A DNA stretch of 64,000 nt from Photobacterium arenosum (GCF_014841115.1 NZ_JACYTP010000009.1:147917-211916), one strand, 5' to 3'; shown: positions 54,164-63,757, numbered from the stretch's first letter. Notes: generated from the sequence alone by a model not told the origin. Numbers and translations are program-made.

Positions 54164-55942
54164 ATGAAAATACATAACACATCCTGCGCAAACTTAACCT
54201 CGGATCAGCATGATGTTGCCGCGGCCTGTTTCTTAAATGCGCTTGCCAGAGAATGTTCATCCATTCAGTTTGAGTCAGGAAGCGAAGGTACGAGTTTTCT
54301 GATTCCGCTAGCCAATCAGCAGCAAATTCGTATTCCTCTTCGTTATTACTCTTCTTTGGGTGTTCATGAATATCATTTTCCGGCCTTGCTGGATGCCGGG
54401 ACATCCAGTGAAATCAGCTTTCCAGAGCTGGTCGCTCTTATTCTGGAAGAGCCCTCGCTGGTTGGTTTGGTGACAGAAGAACAAAAACATATTTTCATCA
54501 AACGTGTTATGGAAAGTCACCACAATACCTACAGTGCTACCAGCCAAAGCCCCTATGGTGAGGTGCTGTTTAACCAGGCGTTGAATTTTCAGCAAGCGGA
54601 GCAGGGGCTGCTGATTGGCCACTCTTTTCATCCGGCTCCTAAGAGTCGTGAACAGTTCAGTACAGACGATGCGAAACGGTTTTCTCCTGAGTTTGGCAGC
54701 CATTTTCCCCTTCGCTGGCTGGCTGTTGATTCATCTATCACTGTGTCTGGCAGCTCTGCTGAACAATCCGTCACAGAGCGCATGTCCGAGCTGATTCGCT
54801 CTGACGCAAGGTTTAATCAGGCACTGTTAGAATCGCTTACTGATAATCAGGTTCTGCTTCCAGTGCATCCCTGGCAGTGGCAAGTATTTGGTCAGTATCC
54901 GGATGTCATTGAATACTGCGAGAAGGGGTTGATTAAAGACTTAGGGGAATCAGGATGCGACTGGTATCCAACCTCGTCGACGCGTTCATTGTATGCGCCT
55001 TCTTCGCCGTACATGCTGAAATTCTCGCTGAGCGTGAAACTGACAAACTCAATTCGTAACCTGTCGGTCAAAGAAGTGATTCGTGGTACTCGTTTGAATC
55101 AGCTCTTTTCAGATACAGATATTCAGCATGTGCTGGGTAACGGGAAAGGGTTTCAGCTGATGCAGGAACCTGCCTATCTGGGGCTGATTGATAAAAACGG
55201 AAAAGCCATAGATGAATCTCTGGTGGCGTTTCGTGACAATCCGTTAGCAGACAAGGAAAATGAAGAAGCGGTTGTGCTGGCAACCTTGGCACAGCAAAAT
55301 CCATTTGGTGGTAAAAGCCTGTTAGCAACACGGGTTGCCGATTATGCCGCCAGTCAGAAAATTAGCTCAGAGCAAGCTGCGAAAGCCTGGTTCCAGGCGT
55401 ATTGTGAGCATTGCGTTATTCCTTTGTTTAACCTTCAGGCCAACTATGGCGTGGTATTTCTGGCTCACCAGCAAAACATTGTTCTGCAATTGCAAGAGGG
55501 TTTTCCGGTCGGCATGTATTACCGGGATTGTCAGGGAACCGGATATACCGATCTGGCTTTCGAGCGATTTGCAGATGCCTTGAGCGACACCAGGCAGGAT
55601 GTCGAAAATTACTGGAGCCAGGAGAAAGTACGTCGCTACTTTGCTTACTACCTGATTATTAACTCTACATTTAACGTCATCGGTTCTATTTGTGCTGGCG
55701 CTGAAATTGAAGAAATGACGCTGATTGCCATTCTACGCGAACAGCTTGAAGCGCTTAAAGATCAGGGCGTCAGCGACTCCGCCTGTCTCGACTATGTGCT
55801 CAATGACGAAGGTCTGTGCTGCAAAGGAAACTTCTTCTGTTACCTGCAGAATTTCAATGAAAACTCCATTCCGGATCCAGCCGTGATCTACTTTGATCTG
55901 CCCAATCCACTCATCAATGTAAAGGAAGCCATGAATGTTTAA
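54164..55942 (+). CDS. iucA: Aerobactin synthase subunit IucA (NIS synthetase)
   Basis: NRPS-independent siderophore synthetase of 592 residues. It joins N6-acetyl-N6-hydroxylysine to citrate with ATP, the first condensation of aerobactin assembly. Typical IucA/IucC patches: GHSFHPAPKSREQFS, VLLPVHPWQWQVFG, YPTSSTRSLYAPSSPYMLKFSLSVKLTNSIRN (read as SSTRSLYAP and KFSLSVKLTNSIRN), and a C-terminal FhuF-like part. First gene of iucABCD. The gene order, with two NIS synthetases around an acetyltransferase and followed by a lysine monooxygenase, fixes the product as aerobactin. Confidence 0.93.
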   Translation: MKIHNTSCANLTSDQHDVAAACFLNALARECSSIQFESGSEGTSFLIPLANQQQIRIPLRYYSSLGVHEYHFPALLDAGTSSEISFPELVALILEEPSLVGLVTEEQKHIFIKRVMESHHNTYSATSQSPYGEVLFNQALNFQQAEQGLLIGHSFHPAPKSREQFSTDDAKRFSPEFGSHFPLRWLAVDSSITVSGSSAEQSVTERMSELIRSDARFNQALLESLTDNQVLLPVHPWQWQVFGQYPDVIEYCEKGLIKDLGESGCDWYPTSSTRSLYAPSSPYMLKFSLSVKLTNSIRNLSVKEVIRGTRLNQLFSDTDIQHVLGNGKGFQLMQEPAYLGLIDKNGKAIDESLVAFRDNPLADKENEEAVVLATLAQQNPFGGKSLLATRVADYAASQKISSEQAAKAWFQAYCEHCVIPLFNLQANYGVVFLAHQQNIVLQLQEGFPVGMYYRDCQGTGYTDLAFERFADALSDTRQDVENYWSQEKVRRYFAYYLIINSTFNVIGSICAGAEIEEMTLIAILREQLEALKDQGVSDSACLDYVLNDEGLCCKGNFFCYLQNFNENSIPDPAVIYFDLPNPLINVKEAMNV

Positions 55943-56858
55943 TGCAAAGACGTTTCAAGTGGTTGAAGGAAGCGAAAACCCACTTCGCGTGCAGTTGACG
56001 CTATCGGAAAGTGATCTTGTCAATCCTCAGGTGATAGAACAGCTGGTTGCTGATCTGGATGGCGAATTCAGTCAACAGTTTGACTGCAAATGTTTTCAAC
56101 TGGAAGCCTCTGAAGTGATTCTGGCCGAGCTGGCAAAATGGCTGCCGTTATGTGAAGGGGCGGCGTTATATAAATCGCTGTTTTACCAGATGCCCGCGCA
56201 ATGGCATCGCCACACGGTATCGAGCCATTTTCCGTTGATTGAAGTGCAGACAAACAACCAGTACCGCCATCATCCGCTGCGTCCTGTCATGCCAACCGGT
56301 ACTGTTTACCAGCGCTTTGATCATCAGGCCGATCTTGACATCTCTTTTCGCGTCTTTGATATGGAGCGGGATCTGGATCGATTTGTTCGCTGGATGAATG
56401 ATCCCCGTGTCGCGCATTTCTGGGAGCAGGCCTGGAGTAAAGACGATCTGGCGGAGTTTGCTCAGTCCCGATTGAATGACCCGCACATTATTCCGCTGAT
56501 TGGTGAGTTCAACGGCGAAGCATTTGGTTATGTTGAGGCTTACTGGGTGTGCGAAGACAGACTCAGCCCTTATTATGACGTGCAGCCTTATGATCGCGGT
56601 ATCCATTTATTAGTGGGTGAAGACCAGTTCCGCGGGCCGAGGTATTTTAACTGTTGGATGCGTGCAATCAGTCATTATCTGTTTATTGATGATGTGCGCA
56701 CGACTCGCATTGTTCTTGAACCCCGTTCAGATAACCAGCGCCTGTTTAACCGGATTAAAGAAGTGGGTTATCAGAAGCTGTTTGAATTTAATTTTCCGCA
56801 TAAACGTTCAGCGCTGCTGATGCTGAAGCGCGGTGCATTCTTTGAGGAACAATGGTGA
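55935..56858 (+). CDS. iucB: N6-hydroxylysine acetyltransferase
   Basis: Acyl-CoA-dependent GNAT-like enzyme of 307 residues that acetylates N6-hydroxylysine. The C-terminal part carries the AlcB/IucB marks: WMNDPRVAHFWEQ, IPLIGEFNGEAFGYVEAYW, DRGIHLLVGEDQFRGPRYF and TRIVLEPRSDNQRLF. The start overlaps the iucA stop by 8 nt. Second gene of the operon. Confidence 0.94.
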   Translation: MFNAKTFQVVEGSENPLRVQLTLSESDLVNPQVIEQLVADLDGEFSQQFDCKCFQLEASEVILAELAKWLPLCEGAALYKSLFYQMPAQWHRHTVSSHFPLIEVQTNNQYRHHPLRPVMPTGTVYQRFDHQADLDISFRVFDMERDLDRFVRWMNDPRVAHFWEQAWSKDDLAEFAQSRLNDPHIIPLIGEFNGEAFGYVEAYWVCEDRLSPYYDVQPYDRGIHLLVGEDQFRGPRYFNCWMRAISHYLFIDDVRTTRIVLEPRSDNQRLFNRIKEVGYQKLFEFNFPHKRSALLMLKRGAFFEEQW

Positions 56859-58606
56859 TGATTCAACAGGCGTTGCAAAAGTACTGGCCTCAGGCGAATC
56901 GTGCCATCGTGGCCAAGATGATCAGCGAGTTTGCCTATGAGCAGGCTTTTCAGTTTCAGGTGTCAGAAGACGGGTTTATCCTGAATCTGGATCATGGTGT
57001 CAGCTACCGGTTCGAAGGAAAAGCAAACATTTGGGGGCAAGTGGTGATTGACCCGCAGACTGTCACGCGCATACCGGATACCGGGTCATTGCTAGCCACT
57101 CAATTCATGATGGATATTCAAAGCCTGCTCAACATACCGGATGAAGCATTAGCCGAGCATTTTGAAGATTTGAATGCCACCTTGCTGGGTGACTGTAAGC
57201 TGGCAGAGAAAAAACAGGCTATGACAGTGAAAGATCTGGTCAGTTTGAGCTGTGAGTTGCAGCAGACCTATTTCGACGGTCATCCGAAGTTTGCTTTTAA
57301 TAAAGGCCGCAGAGGGTGGGGGACGGATGATCTTGACCTCTACGCTCCGGAATCGCAACGTGCATTTCAGTTAGGCTGGGTTGCCGTTCATCATTCGATT
57401 TTGCAAAAATCAACCAACGCACGCACCCATTGGCAGGAGTTGGTTGACTCGGCGGTCTCTGAAACAGAACAGGCGAAGTTAGGGCGTGTATTAGCTCAAT
57501 GTGAGGTAGAGCAGCAGGATTATACTCTGGTACCTGTGCATCCCTGGCAGTGGTCTCAAAAATTATCATTGTTATTTGTCCGAGAAATGGCCGACAAATC
57601 TTTGCTGTATCTTGGTGAGTTTGGCGACTACTTTTTGCCGCAACTGTCTATCCGTACCCTGAGTAATGTATCCCGGCCACAGGGCTATGATATCAAGTTA
57701 CCACTGACTATCATGAATACTTCCTGTTATCGGGGTATTCCTGGTCGTTATATTTTGGCGGGTCCGCTGGCATCAGACTGGATCGATCAGGTTTTTAAAA
57801 ACGATCCGCTCTTGCTGGGTAAAGAGGCTGAAGTGTTGCAGGAGCCGGCTTCGGCTTATGCAGCGCAAGCGGATTACAAGCTGCTGGAAAAAGCGCCATA
57901 CCGATATCACGAACTGCTGGGTGTTATCTGGCGTGAATCTCTGGCCTCTAAGCTGAGAACAAATGAATCTGCCATTTTGATGGCTGCCCTGATGGAGTCT
58001 GATTCTCAGGGCAATCCGCTGATCGGCGAATACATTGCAGCGTCAGGGCTGTCTGTTGAAGCATGGCTGACCAAACTCTTTGATGCTGTCGTAATACCTT
58101 TTTATCACTTGCTGACTAAATATGGCGTGTCGCTGATTGCTCACGGCCAGAATATTACTATCGTGATGGAAAATTTTGCACCCAAACGCATTCTGCTGAA
58201 AGATTTCCAAGGCGATATGCGTCTGGTTGATCGTGATTTGCCCGAACAGGACTCGCTTGATCCTATGGTCAAAGCCGTGACGGTACGCTTACCTGAAGAG
58301 CTGATCATCCATGATTTGCAAACGGGTCATTTCGTCACAGTGCTGCGTTTTATCTCTCCATTAGTTGAAAAGCTGGGATTCACAGAGCAGCAGTTCTATC
58401 GCTTGCTTGGCGCTCGAATCGGTGAGCATATTTCCCAGCATCCTGAACTGGAAGAGCGGTATGAGCGGCTGGATCTGTTTAAACCCCGAATTTTGCGTAT
58501 TGGATTAAATCTGGCGAAGTTCAGACACAGCACTGATAGCAGTGCGTCCCGAATGTTGCCGGACATGGACGACATGCTTGATAACCCATTGGTTTTAGCC
58601 CGATAA
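56852..58606 (+). CDS. iucC: Aerobactin synthase IucC (NIS synthetase)
   Basis: Second NIS synthetase, 584 residues. It attaches the second acetyl-hydroxylysine to the citrate intermediate to complete aerobactin. Motifs: HPKFAFNKGRRGWG, TLVPVHPWQWSQKL, SIRTLSNVSRPQGYDIKLPL, and a late KYGVSLIAHGQNITIVM with ILLKDFQGDMRLVD. ATG GTG ATG at 56852 has GAGGA just before it and overlaps the iucB stop. Confidence 0.94.
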   Translation: MVMIQQALQKYWPQANRAIVAKMISEFAYEQAFQFQVSEDGFILNLDHGVSYRFEGKANIWGQVVIDPQTVTRIPDTGSLLATQFMMDIQSLLNIPDEALAEHFEDLNATLLGDCKLAEKKQAMTVKDLVSLSCELQQTYFDGHPKFAFNKGRRGWGTDDLDLYAPESQRAFQLGWVAVHHSILQKSTNARTHWQELVDSAVSETEQAKLGRVLAQCEVEQQDYTLVPVHPWQWSQKLSLLFVREMADKSLLYLGEFGDYFLPQLSIRTLSNVSRPQGYDIKLPLTIMNTSCYRGIPGRYILAGPLASDWIDQVFKNDPLLLGKEAEVLQEPASAYAAQADYKLLEKAPYRYHELLGVIWRESLASKLRTNESAILMAALMESDSQGNPLIGEYIAASGLSVEAWLTKLFDAVVIPFYHLLTKYGVSLIAHGQNITIVMENFAPKRILLKDFQGDMRLVDRDLPEQDSLDPMVKAVTVRLPEELIIHDLQTGHFVTVLRFISPLVEKLGFTEQQFYRLLGARIGEHISQHPELEERYERLDLFKPRILRIGLNLAKFRHSTDSSASRMLPDMDDMLDNPLVLAR

Positions 58607-58622
58607 CAATAAGGAAATAGAA

Positions 58623-59939
58623 ATGAAAATGAATAATCATAAACAATGTCTGGACTTGGCGGGTGTGGGTGTAGGGCCGTTCAATCTGAGTGTGGCGGCA
58701 CTTATTGAAAGTAAAACTGAGCTAAATGCCTGCTTTTTTGAAGGTCGTGAATCTTTTTCCTGGCATCCGGGGCTGCTGCTGGACAACACCAATATGCAGA
58801 CCATGTTTCTGAAAGACCTGGTGACGGCTGTTGATCCGCAAAACCCATACTCATTTTTGTCATACCTGGTTGATCAGAAAAAGTTTTATCGTTTTTTGTC
58901 TGCAGAGCTGAGTTGTATCAGTCGTCATGAATTTTCCGATTATCTGGCCTGGACAGCACACCAGTTATCAAACGTACAGTTCTCAAGCCGTGTGGAGAAT
59001 ATTGAGTACACGGGAGAAGCGTTTGAAATTGAAACGACGAATGGTGCTTACTTAGCGAAAAATCTTTGTATCGGCACAGGCAAGGTGCCGTTCATCCCTG
59101 ATTGTGCCAAGCCGCACATCAGTGACAAGGTGTTTCATGCAGCTGAAATGGGGCTGCGTGATCGTGATTTTACCGGTAAGCGCGTCATGGTTGTCGGTGG
59201 TGGTCAGAGTGGTGCTGATATTTTCCTGAACGTGCTGAACGGTAAGTGGGGCAAAGTGAAAAGCCTGGACTGGTTATCCCGTCGTTCGAATTTCCAGCCA
59301 CTTGACGAAGCGGCATTCACCAATGAGTTCTTCACACCTGAATATGTCGAAACATTCCTGGACTTGGAGCCGTCAGTCAAACAGTCTGAAATTGATGCAC
59401 AGAAACTGACTTCAGATGGTGTGACACAGGCAGCTTTGTTAGCGATTTATCGCGAGCTTTACTATCGGTTTGATGTCCTGAAAGAAGACAAGTGGGTACG
59501 ACTGCTGCCGCACAGAACGGTTAATGTCGTTGACAATCTGTCTGGTGGTTTTGCTATTCAGTCACTCAATGCACTGAGCCAGCAGGTGGAAGCGCATGAA
59601 GCCGATATCATTATCCTGGCGACCGGCTTCAGTTCACCGTATCCACAATGTCTGAAATCCATTCTGCCGTTACTGGAATTGGATGAAAAAGGCCGATATG
59701 GCATGACGGCTAATTTCGAATTGAAATGGAAAGGCAGCGCTGACAATAAAATCTTTGCGGTGAATGCCGGCATGCACAGTCATGGTATAGCCGAGCCTCA
59801 ACTGAGCCTGATGGCATGGCGCAGTGCGCGGATTATCAATCAGCTTTGTCAAAAATCTGTCTTCGATATTGAAAGTGATAAGGGCATGATCGAATGGGTA
59901 ACAGAGCGCTTGGTCACTGAGTATGCCAAGGCTTCTTAA
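58623..59939 (+). CDS. iucD: L-lysine N6-monooxygenase
   Basis: FAD- and NADPH-dependent hydroxylase of 438 residues that starts aerobactin synthesis from lysine. The FAD site is GVGVGPFNLSVAAL, the NADPH site VVGGGQSGADIF, and the late signature ATGFSSPYPQCL. AAGGAAATAG precedes the ATG, 16 nt after iucC. Last gene of the biosynthetic unit. A hairpin (GGCCTTATA/TATAAGGCC, 59950-59982) follows and may reduce read-through into iutA. Confidence 0.95.
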   Translation: MKMNNHKQCLDLAGVGVGPFNLSVAALIESKTELNACFFEGRESFSWHPGLLLDNTNMQTMFLKDLVTAVDPQNPYSFLSYLVDQKKFYRFLSAELSCISRHEFSDYLAWTAHQLSNVQFSSRVENIEYTGEAFEIETTNGAYLAKNLCIGTGKVPFIPDCAKPHISDKVFHAAEMGLRDRDFTGKRVMVVGGGQSGADIFLNVLNGKWGKVKSLDWLSRRSNFQPLDEAAFTNEFFTPEYVETFLDLEPSVKQSEIDAQKLTSDGVTQAALLAIYRELYYRFDVLKEDKWVRLLPHRTVNVVDNLSGGFAIQSLNALSQQVEAHEADIIILATGFSSPYPQCLKSILPLLELDEKGRYGMTANFELKWKGSADNKIFAVNAGMHSHGIAEPQLSLMAWRSARIINQLCQKSVFDIESDKGMIEWVTERLVTEYAKAS

Positions 59940-60037
59940 GTGCCAATCTGGCCTTATAGATATCCTTATGAAATATAAGGCCTTAAAAAATACATAAAAA
60001 TTGAACTTTTTTTACCTTGGATATGGAAATAAAGTGG

Positions 60038-60056
60038 CAAATGAGTATGATTATCA
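60038..60056 (+). promoter_or_regulatory. Fur-box-like site upstream of iutA
   Basis: AATGAGTATGATTATCAA resembles the Fur consensus (ATGATTATC core) and lies about 45-60 nt before the iutA start, suggesting a separate iron-controlled promoter for the receptor gene. Confidence 0.6.
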
Positions 60057-60098
60057 AACTCTGTATTGGTAGTTAACTTAAAACAAGAAGTGGTAATC

Positions 60099-62327
60099 AT
60101 GTCCGTGAAAAAAGGGATGTTTCAATTGACGACAGTGGCAGCTGCAGTGGCCGCCACTACTTTCGTATCCAGCGCAGCTTTCGCTCAAGAATATAAGACA
60201 ACGGAAGAAAAAATGGTGGTGGTGTCCAGCCGCGCACCGAAAGCGATCAGTGATATTCCAGGCACTGTCTGGTACATCGACAATGCTCAAATCGAGCAAG
60301 AATACCGTGGTGGTAAAAGTCTGGGTGAAATTCTTGCTGCAGCGGTTCCATCGCTGGACGTAAGCAGCCAGGGCAGAACCAATTATGGTCAGAACCTGCG
60401 TGGTCGTCCGATGCTGGTGATGATAGACGGTGTATCACTGAACTCTTCTCGTCTCATCAGCCGTCAGTTGGATTCTATTGATCCGTTTAATATTGATCGT
60501 ATCGAAATTCTTTCTGGCGCTACTGCGATCTACGGCGCTGGCGCAACCGGTGGTGTGATCAATATCGTCACTAAAAAAGCAGAAAGTGATGAGCTACAGT
60601 TTGAGAGCTACGTCAGTACCACATCTGGCTTTAATAGTAGCGATGACTTTGATTATAAACTGGCCCAGTCTGTCAGCGGTGGCAATGACTTGGTAAAAGG
60701 TCGTGCTTCTGTTGTTTATGGTGAAACACAGGGCTATTACGATGCTAATGGCGATATCGTTGTACCAGACATTACGCAGGGCTCTGTCCAATTCAATGAA
60801 GTGATTGATGTACTGGGTACGCTATCAATTACGCCAACCGATACTCAAACAGTAAATCTTCTGGCTCAATACTACAGCAGTGAGCAAGATAGCCCGTATG
60901 GTATTTACTTCGGTCAGGATCTGGCTGGTGTAAATAAAAACATTACAGGCAATCCAGGTGATAAAAGTCTGATTGATGTCAGAGACGGTTTCGAGTCTGA
61001 TCGTCAGGGCTCAACCGAACGTCTGATGCTTAATGTAGATTACATTAACACTGACTTTCTGAGCCACGAGTTACTGGTTCAGGCATCATACCGTAATGAA
61101 ACACTGAGCTTTATTCCGTTTATCTATTCAACGTATTTAGCGGCATCTGAGCAGGAAACGGACGTGATCAGCCTTCGTGCCGCGATGATCAAATCCCTGG
61201 ATAACCTGACTCTGACTTATGGTATTGATGGCTATATCGATAAATTAGACAGCAATCAGATGCTGTTTGACCGTCAGACCAGTTATAACTCTGGCGGCTT
61301 AGTGAATCGCAAAGCTTCGATGATTGGCCGTTATCCTGGTACCGAAGTGTCTTCTATCGCTGGTTTTATTCAGGCGGACTATGCGATCACTGAAGACTGG
61401 ACAGTTGAAGGTGGCTATCGTTTCCAGTACATGAACAACAAAGTGGATGATTTTGTTGCTTCAGGTACGCAAGTTGCGATCGCCCATGGTAATGGCACGT
61501 CTGCTGATGCGGTACCGGGTGGTGAAACGGATTATGATATCGGTTTATTCAATCTAGGCACTATCTACCACCTCACCGATACAGATCAGGTGTGGGCGAA
61601 TTTTTCTCAGGGTTTTGACCTGTCAGACCCAGCGAAATATTACGGTGTTGGCACTTATGATGGCCCGGATGCCAATGGCCATTACAACCTGACTGGCAGC
61701 ATCAATGTCGATGACTCGAAACTGGCTGGCATTAAAACCAACAGCTATGAAATTGGTTATCGCCATGATGGCAGTGATTTGAGCATTCAGACTGCTGTTT
61801 ATTACTCTCAGTCTGATAAGAAAGTGAACGCCAATAAAAAGACGCTTAACATTGAACTCCTGGATGATAAGACACGAGTTTATGGCTGGGAAGGTCAGGC
61901 ATCTTACTGGGTGAGTAATGCTTTGCAGGCTGGTGTAAATGGACACCTGGTGAAATCTGAAGTGCAGAATGCTAATGACGATTGGGTGAAGCAATCTATC
62001 AACTATGCAAGTGCTTCAAAAGCTGGGGCTTGGCTGGCCTGGTTTGAAGATAGTTACGCACTGAAACTGCAAAGTCAGACTTTGTTTAATCTGGATGATG
62101 AAGCCGGCAATGAAATTAATGGTTATACAGTATTTGATTTAGTAGGTAATTATCAGTTACCAGTGGGTAGCCTTGGTTTCGGGATTCAGAACCTGCTGGA
62201 TCGTGAATACAGTACAGTTTGGGGACAGCGTGCCGCGGGTTGGTACTCAAGCTATGGTCCTGCAGAAGTTTTTGACTACAAAGGCCGTGGCCGTACTTAC
62301 ACCCTGAACTACCAAGTGAAGTTCTGA
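60099..62327 (+). CDS. iutA: Ferric aerobactin TonB-dependent receptor
   Basis: Outer-membrane receptor of 742 residues. The start at 60099 (MSVKKGMFQLTTVAAA) gives a signal peptide cut near AAFA-QE; the frame to 60066 only adds a leader. The TonB box region is EKMVVVSSRAP. The plug follows E. coli IutA: GRTNYGQNLRGRPMLVMIDGV, SRQLDSIDPFNIDRIEILSGAT, GGVINIVTKK. The barrel shares GRYPGTEVSSIAGFIQADY and NLLDREYSTVWGQRA, ending in NYQVKF. Located after iucD, as in other aerobactin loci. Confidence 0.95.
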   Translation: MSVKKGMFQLTTVAAAVAATTFVSSAAFAQEYKTTEEKMVVVSSRAPKAISDIPGTVWYIDNAQIEQEYRGGKSLGEILAAAVPSLDVSSQGRTNYGQNLRGRPMLVMIDGVSLNSSRLISRQLDSIDPFNIDRIEILSGATAIYGAGATGGVINIVTKKAESDELQFESYVSTTSGFNSSDDFDYKLAQSVSGGNDLVKGRASVVYGETQGYYDANGDIVVPDITQGSVQFNEVIDVLGTLSITPTDTQTVNLLAQYYSSEQDSPYGIYFGQDLAGVNKNITGNPGDKSLIDVRDGFESDRQGSTERLMLNVDYINTDFLSHELLVQASYRNETLSFIPFIYSTYLAASEQETDVISLRAAMIKSLDNLTLTYGIDGYIDKLDSNQMLFDRQTSYNSGGLVNRKASMIGRYPGTEVSSIAGFIQADYAITEDWTVEGGYRFQYMNNKVDDFVASGTQVAIAHGNGTSADAVPGGETDYDIGLFNLGTIYHLTDTDQVWANFSQGFDLSDPAKYYGVGTYDGPDANGHYNLTGSINVDDSKLAGIKTNSYEIGYRHDGSDLSIQTAVYYSQSDKKVNANKKTLNIELLDDKTRVYGWEGQASYWVSNALQAGVNGHLVKSEVQNANDDWVKQSINYASASKAGAWLAWFEDSYALKLQSQTLFNLDDEAGNEINGYTVFDLVGNYQLPVGSLGFGIQNLLDREYSTVWGQRAAGWYSSYGPAEVFDYKGRGRTYTLNYQVKF

Positions 62328-62357
62328 TCCGTTAAATATACATGTATCCTGCCTTTA

Positions 62358-62387
62358 AACCGCCCGACACCTCGGGCGGTTTTTTTA
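62358..62387 (+). terminator. Rho-independent terminator after iutA
   Basis: AACCGCCCGA-CACC-TCGGGCGGTT stem with TTTTTT after it. Confidence 0.95.
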
Positions 62388-62392
62388 TGTGT

Positions 62393-62430
62393 ACCTCCCT
62401 TCGTGGAGGGAGTGGCTAGGAGAGGGGGCC
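62393..62430 (+). repeat. Single copy of the palindromic repeat family
   Basis: CCTCCCTTCGTGGAGGG followed by AGTGGCTAGGAGAGGGGG has the same two-part design as the units at 48.6-48.8 kb. It lies directly after the iutA terminator. Confidence 0.65.
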
Positions 62431-62492
62431 GACGTATAACCACTACAGTATGACATTCAGGGAAAGACGATCGCTGTTGTTTTTACTGAAAA

Positions 62493-62632
62493 AGTGATGG
62501 GTAACCTACAGTCAATTAATGAATGTGAAAACTATGACCATTAACAGTAACGTGTGATAAAGTTCGTGCACTTTTGTTGTGCAACACATTGCCACATTCA
62601 CGTATCAACTTTTTGACGTTGCCTTTGATGTG
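62493..62632 (+). repeat. Direct repeat, right copy (truncated fhuC-like promoter and start)
   Basis: About 140 bp matching 50141-50279 with about 19 differences including one inserted T. It breaks off after the codons for FDV. The Fur-box core is altered (TTATCA to TGACCA), so iron control is probably lost. It is a relic with no gene behind it. Confidence 0.9.
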
Positions 62633-62633
62633 A

Positions 62634-62774
62634 ATTGCTGAAGAAAACTGGCGAAAACAGAGAGAGTTTAAACTGCTCGCGGAGGTCATCAAAGGTGTGA
62701 AGTTCCGAGATGGCGTTCGTGGAATAGAGGAAAGTCAGCAGGACACTACTCTGGATGTTGTACACCAGATTTGA
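62634..62774 (+). pseudogene. Relict reading frame of 46 codons
   Basis: An open frame without start codon directly after the right repeat, with NWRKQREFKLLAEVIKG then VKFRDGVRGIEESQQ and a TGA. It reads like the C-terminal end of a real protein, possibly a transposase, but no family could be named. It marks the break point of the repeat. Confidence 0.4.
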
Positions 62775-62875
62775 CCATAGCTCGTAACATCAAGTGTTTC
62801 TGTGTTTTTTTATTATAAATCAATTTGATACATGCAAGGATTAGTGAAATCGTCCCCAACTCTAAGTATTGGTCT

Positions 62876-63757
62876 ATGAACACACTTCATCTAAAAGCAC
62901 TGTTATTAGCCGTAGAAACTGGATCGATTTCTGCCGCGGCACGTACATTGGGTAAAAAGCAATCTCAGATTAGTCAATGGATTTCTGATCTGGAAATCGA
63001 CCTGGGGGTTAACTTTTTTGACCGAACAGGAAATAAAACCACTTTGAGTAAAGATGGAGAACGTTTACTTCCCTATCTTACTCATACACTGAGCCATCTT
63101 GATAAGTTTGTCCAATGTGCTGAAATTCTTATGCAAAATGAGCCGACTGTACTGATCATAGGGATTGAAAACTATATTCCAGACATTGCGTTTACGCAAC
63201 CTCTGGACTTTGTTTTGGATATACCCCTATTGAGTGTTGAGGTTTATCGTGATGAAAAGGCCCAACTGGAGCAAGACTTAAGCGATGGCCATTTAGATGT
63301 CATTATTACCCATGAATCGGGAACCATTCATCACAGGGATTTCGAATATTGCCGCTTAGGGCATTATAAAGAAATTCTAGTCTGCAATCCTGACCATCCG
63401 TTGGCTCAACTACCTCACATTACCAGCAAAGATTTGAGTGAATACCGCGAGTTAGTATGGGGAGAAGTCAGTGAAAAAGACAGCGACGGTTTTAGTCCCT
63501 GTTACGGGGTATTCTCAGATATCTCCACCCTCATAGTCATGTTAAAACACAACAAAGGGTTTGCGTTTTTACCAGAGGAGTGTGTAAGCACGCAAATCGC
63601 CAAAGGCTTGTTGGCTGCTCTCAACTGTGACTTCGAACCTTCTGGCATTGACCGGAAAGTTGAATTGTGTTGGCGCAACGGATTAATCCTTTCTAAATGT
63701 GGGAGTAAGGTGATTAACGCTTTTAAGCACTATCATCAGCTGTGTAAGAAGCACTAA
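62876..63757 (+). CDS. LysR-family transcriptional regulator
   Basis: 293 residues. The start at 62876 (MNTLHLKALLLAVETGS) matches the family. The winged helix-turn-helix (about 1-60) has GSISAAARTLGKKQSQISQWISDLE, followed by LGVNFFDRTGNKTTLSKDG. The effector domain is about 90-290. A frame open to 62825 adds an atypical leader. The ribosome site is poor. It is the only regulator next to the aerobactin locus, but nothing ties it to iron; target unknown. Confidence 0.85.
   Translation: MNTLHLKALLLAVETGSISAAARTLGKKQSQISQWISDLEIDLGVNFFDRTGNKTTLSKDGERLLPYLTHTLSHLDKFVQCAEILMQNEPTVLIIGIENYIPDIAFTQPLDFVLDIPLLSVEVYRDEKAQLEQDLSDGHLDVIITHESGTIHHRDFEYCRLGHYKEILVCNPDHPLAQLPHITSKDLSEYRELVWGEVSEKDSDGFSPCYGVFSDISTLIVMLKHNKGFAFLPEECVSTQIAKGLLAALNCDFEPSGIDRKVELCWRNGLILSKCGSKVINAFKHYHQLCKKH

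Noticed and set aside
55935..56858. Reading iucB as a generic acetyltransferase
   Set aside because: AlcB/IucB-specific motifs and position between iucA and iucC make the aerobactin role clear.
54164..58606. Two NIS synthetases as a vibrioferrin locus
   Set aside because: Vibrioferrin loci carry an ATP-grasp protein and a PLP decarboxylase; here the lysine monooxygenase and IutA-type receptor fix aerobactin.
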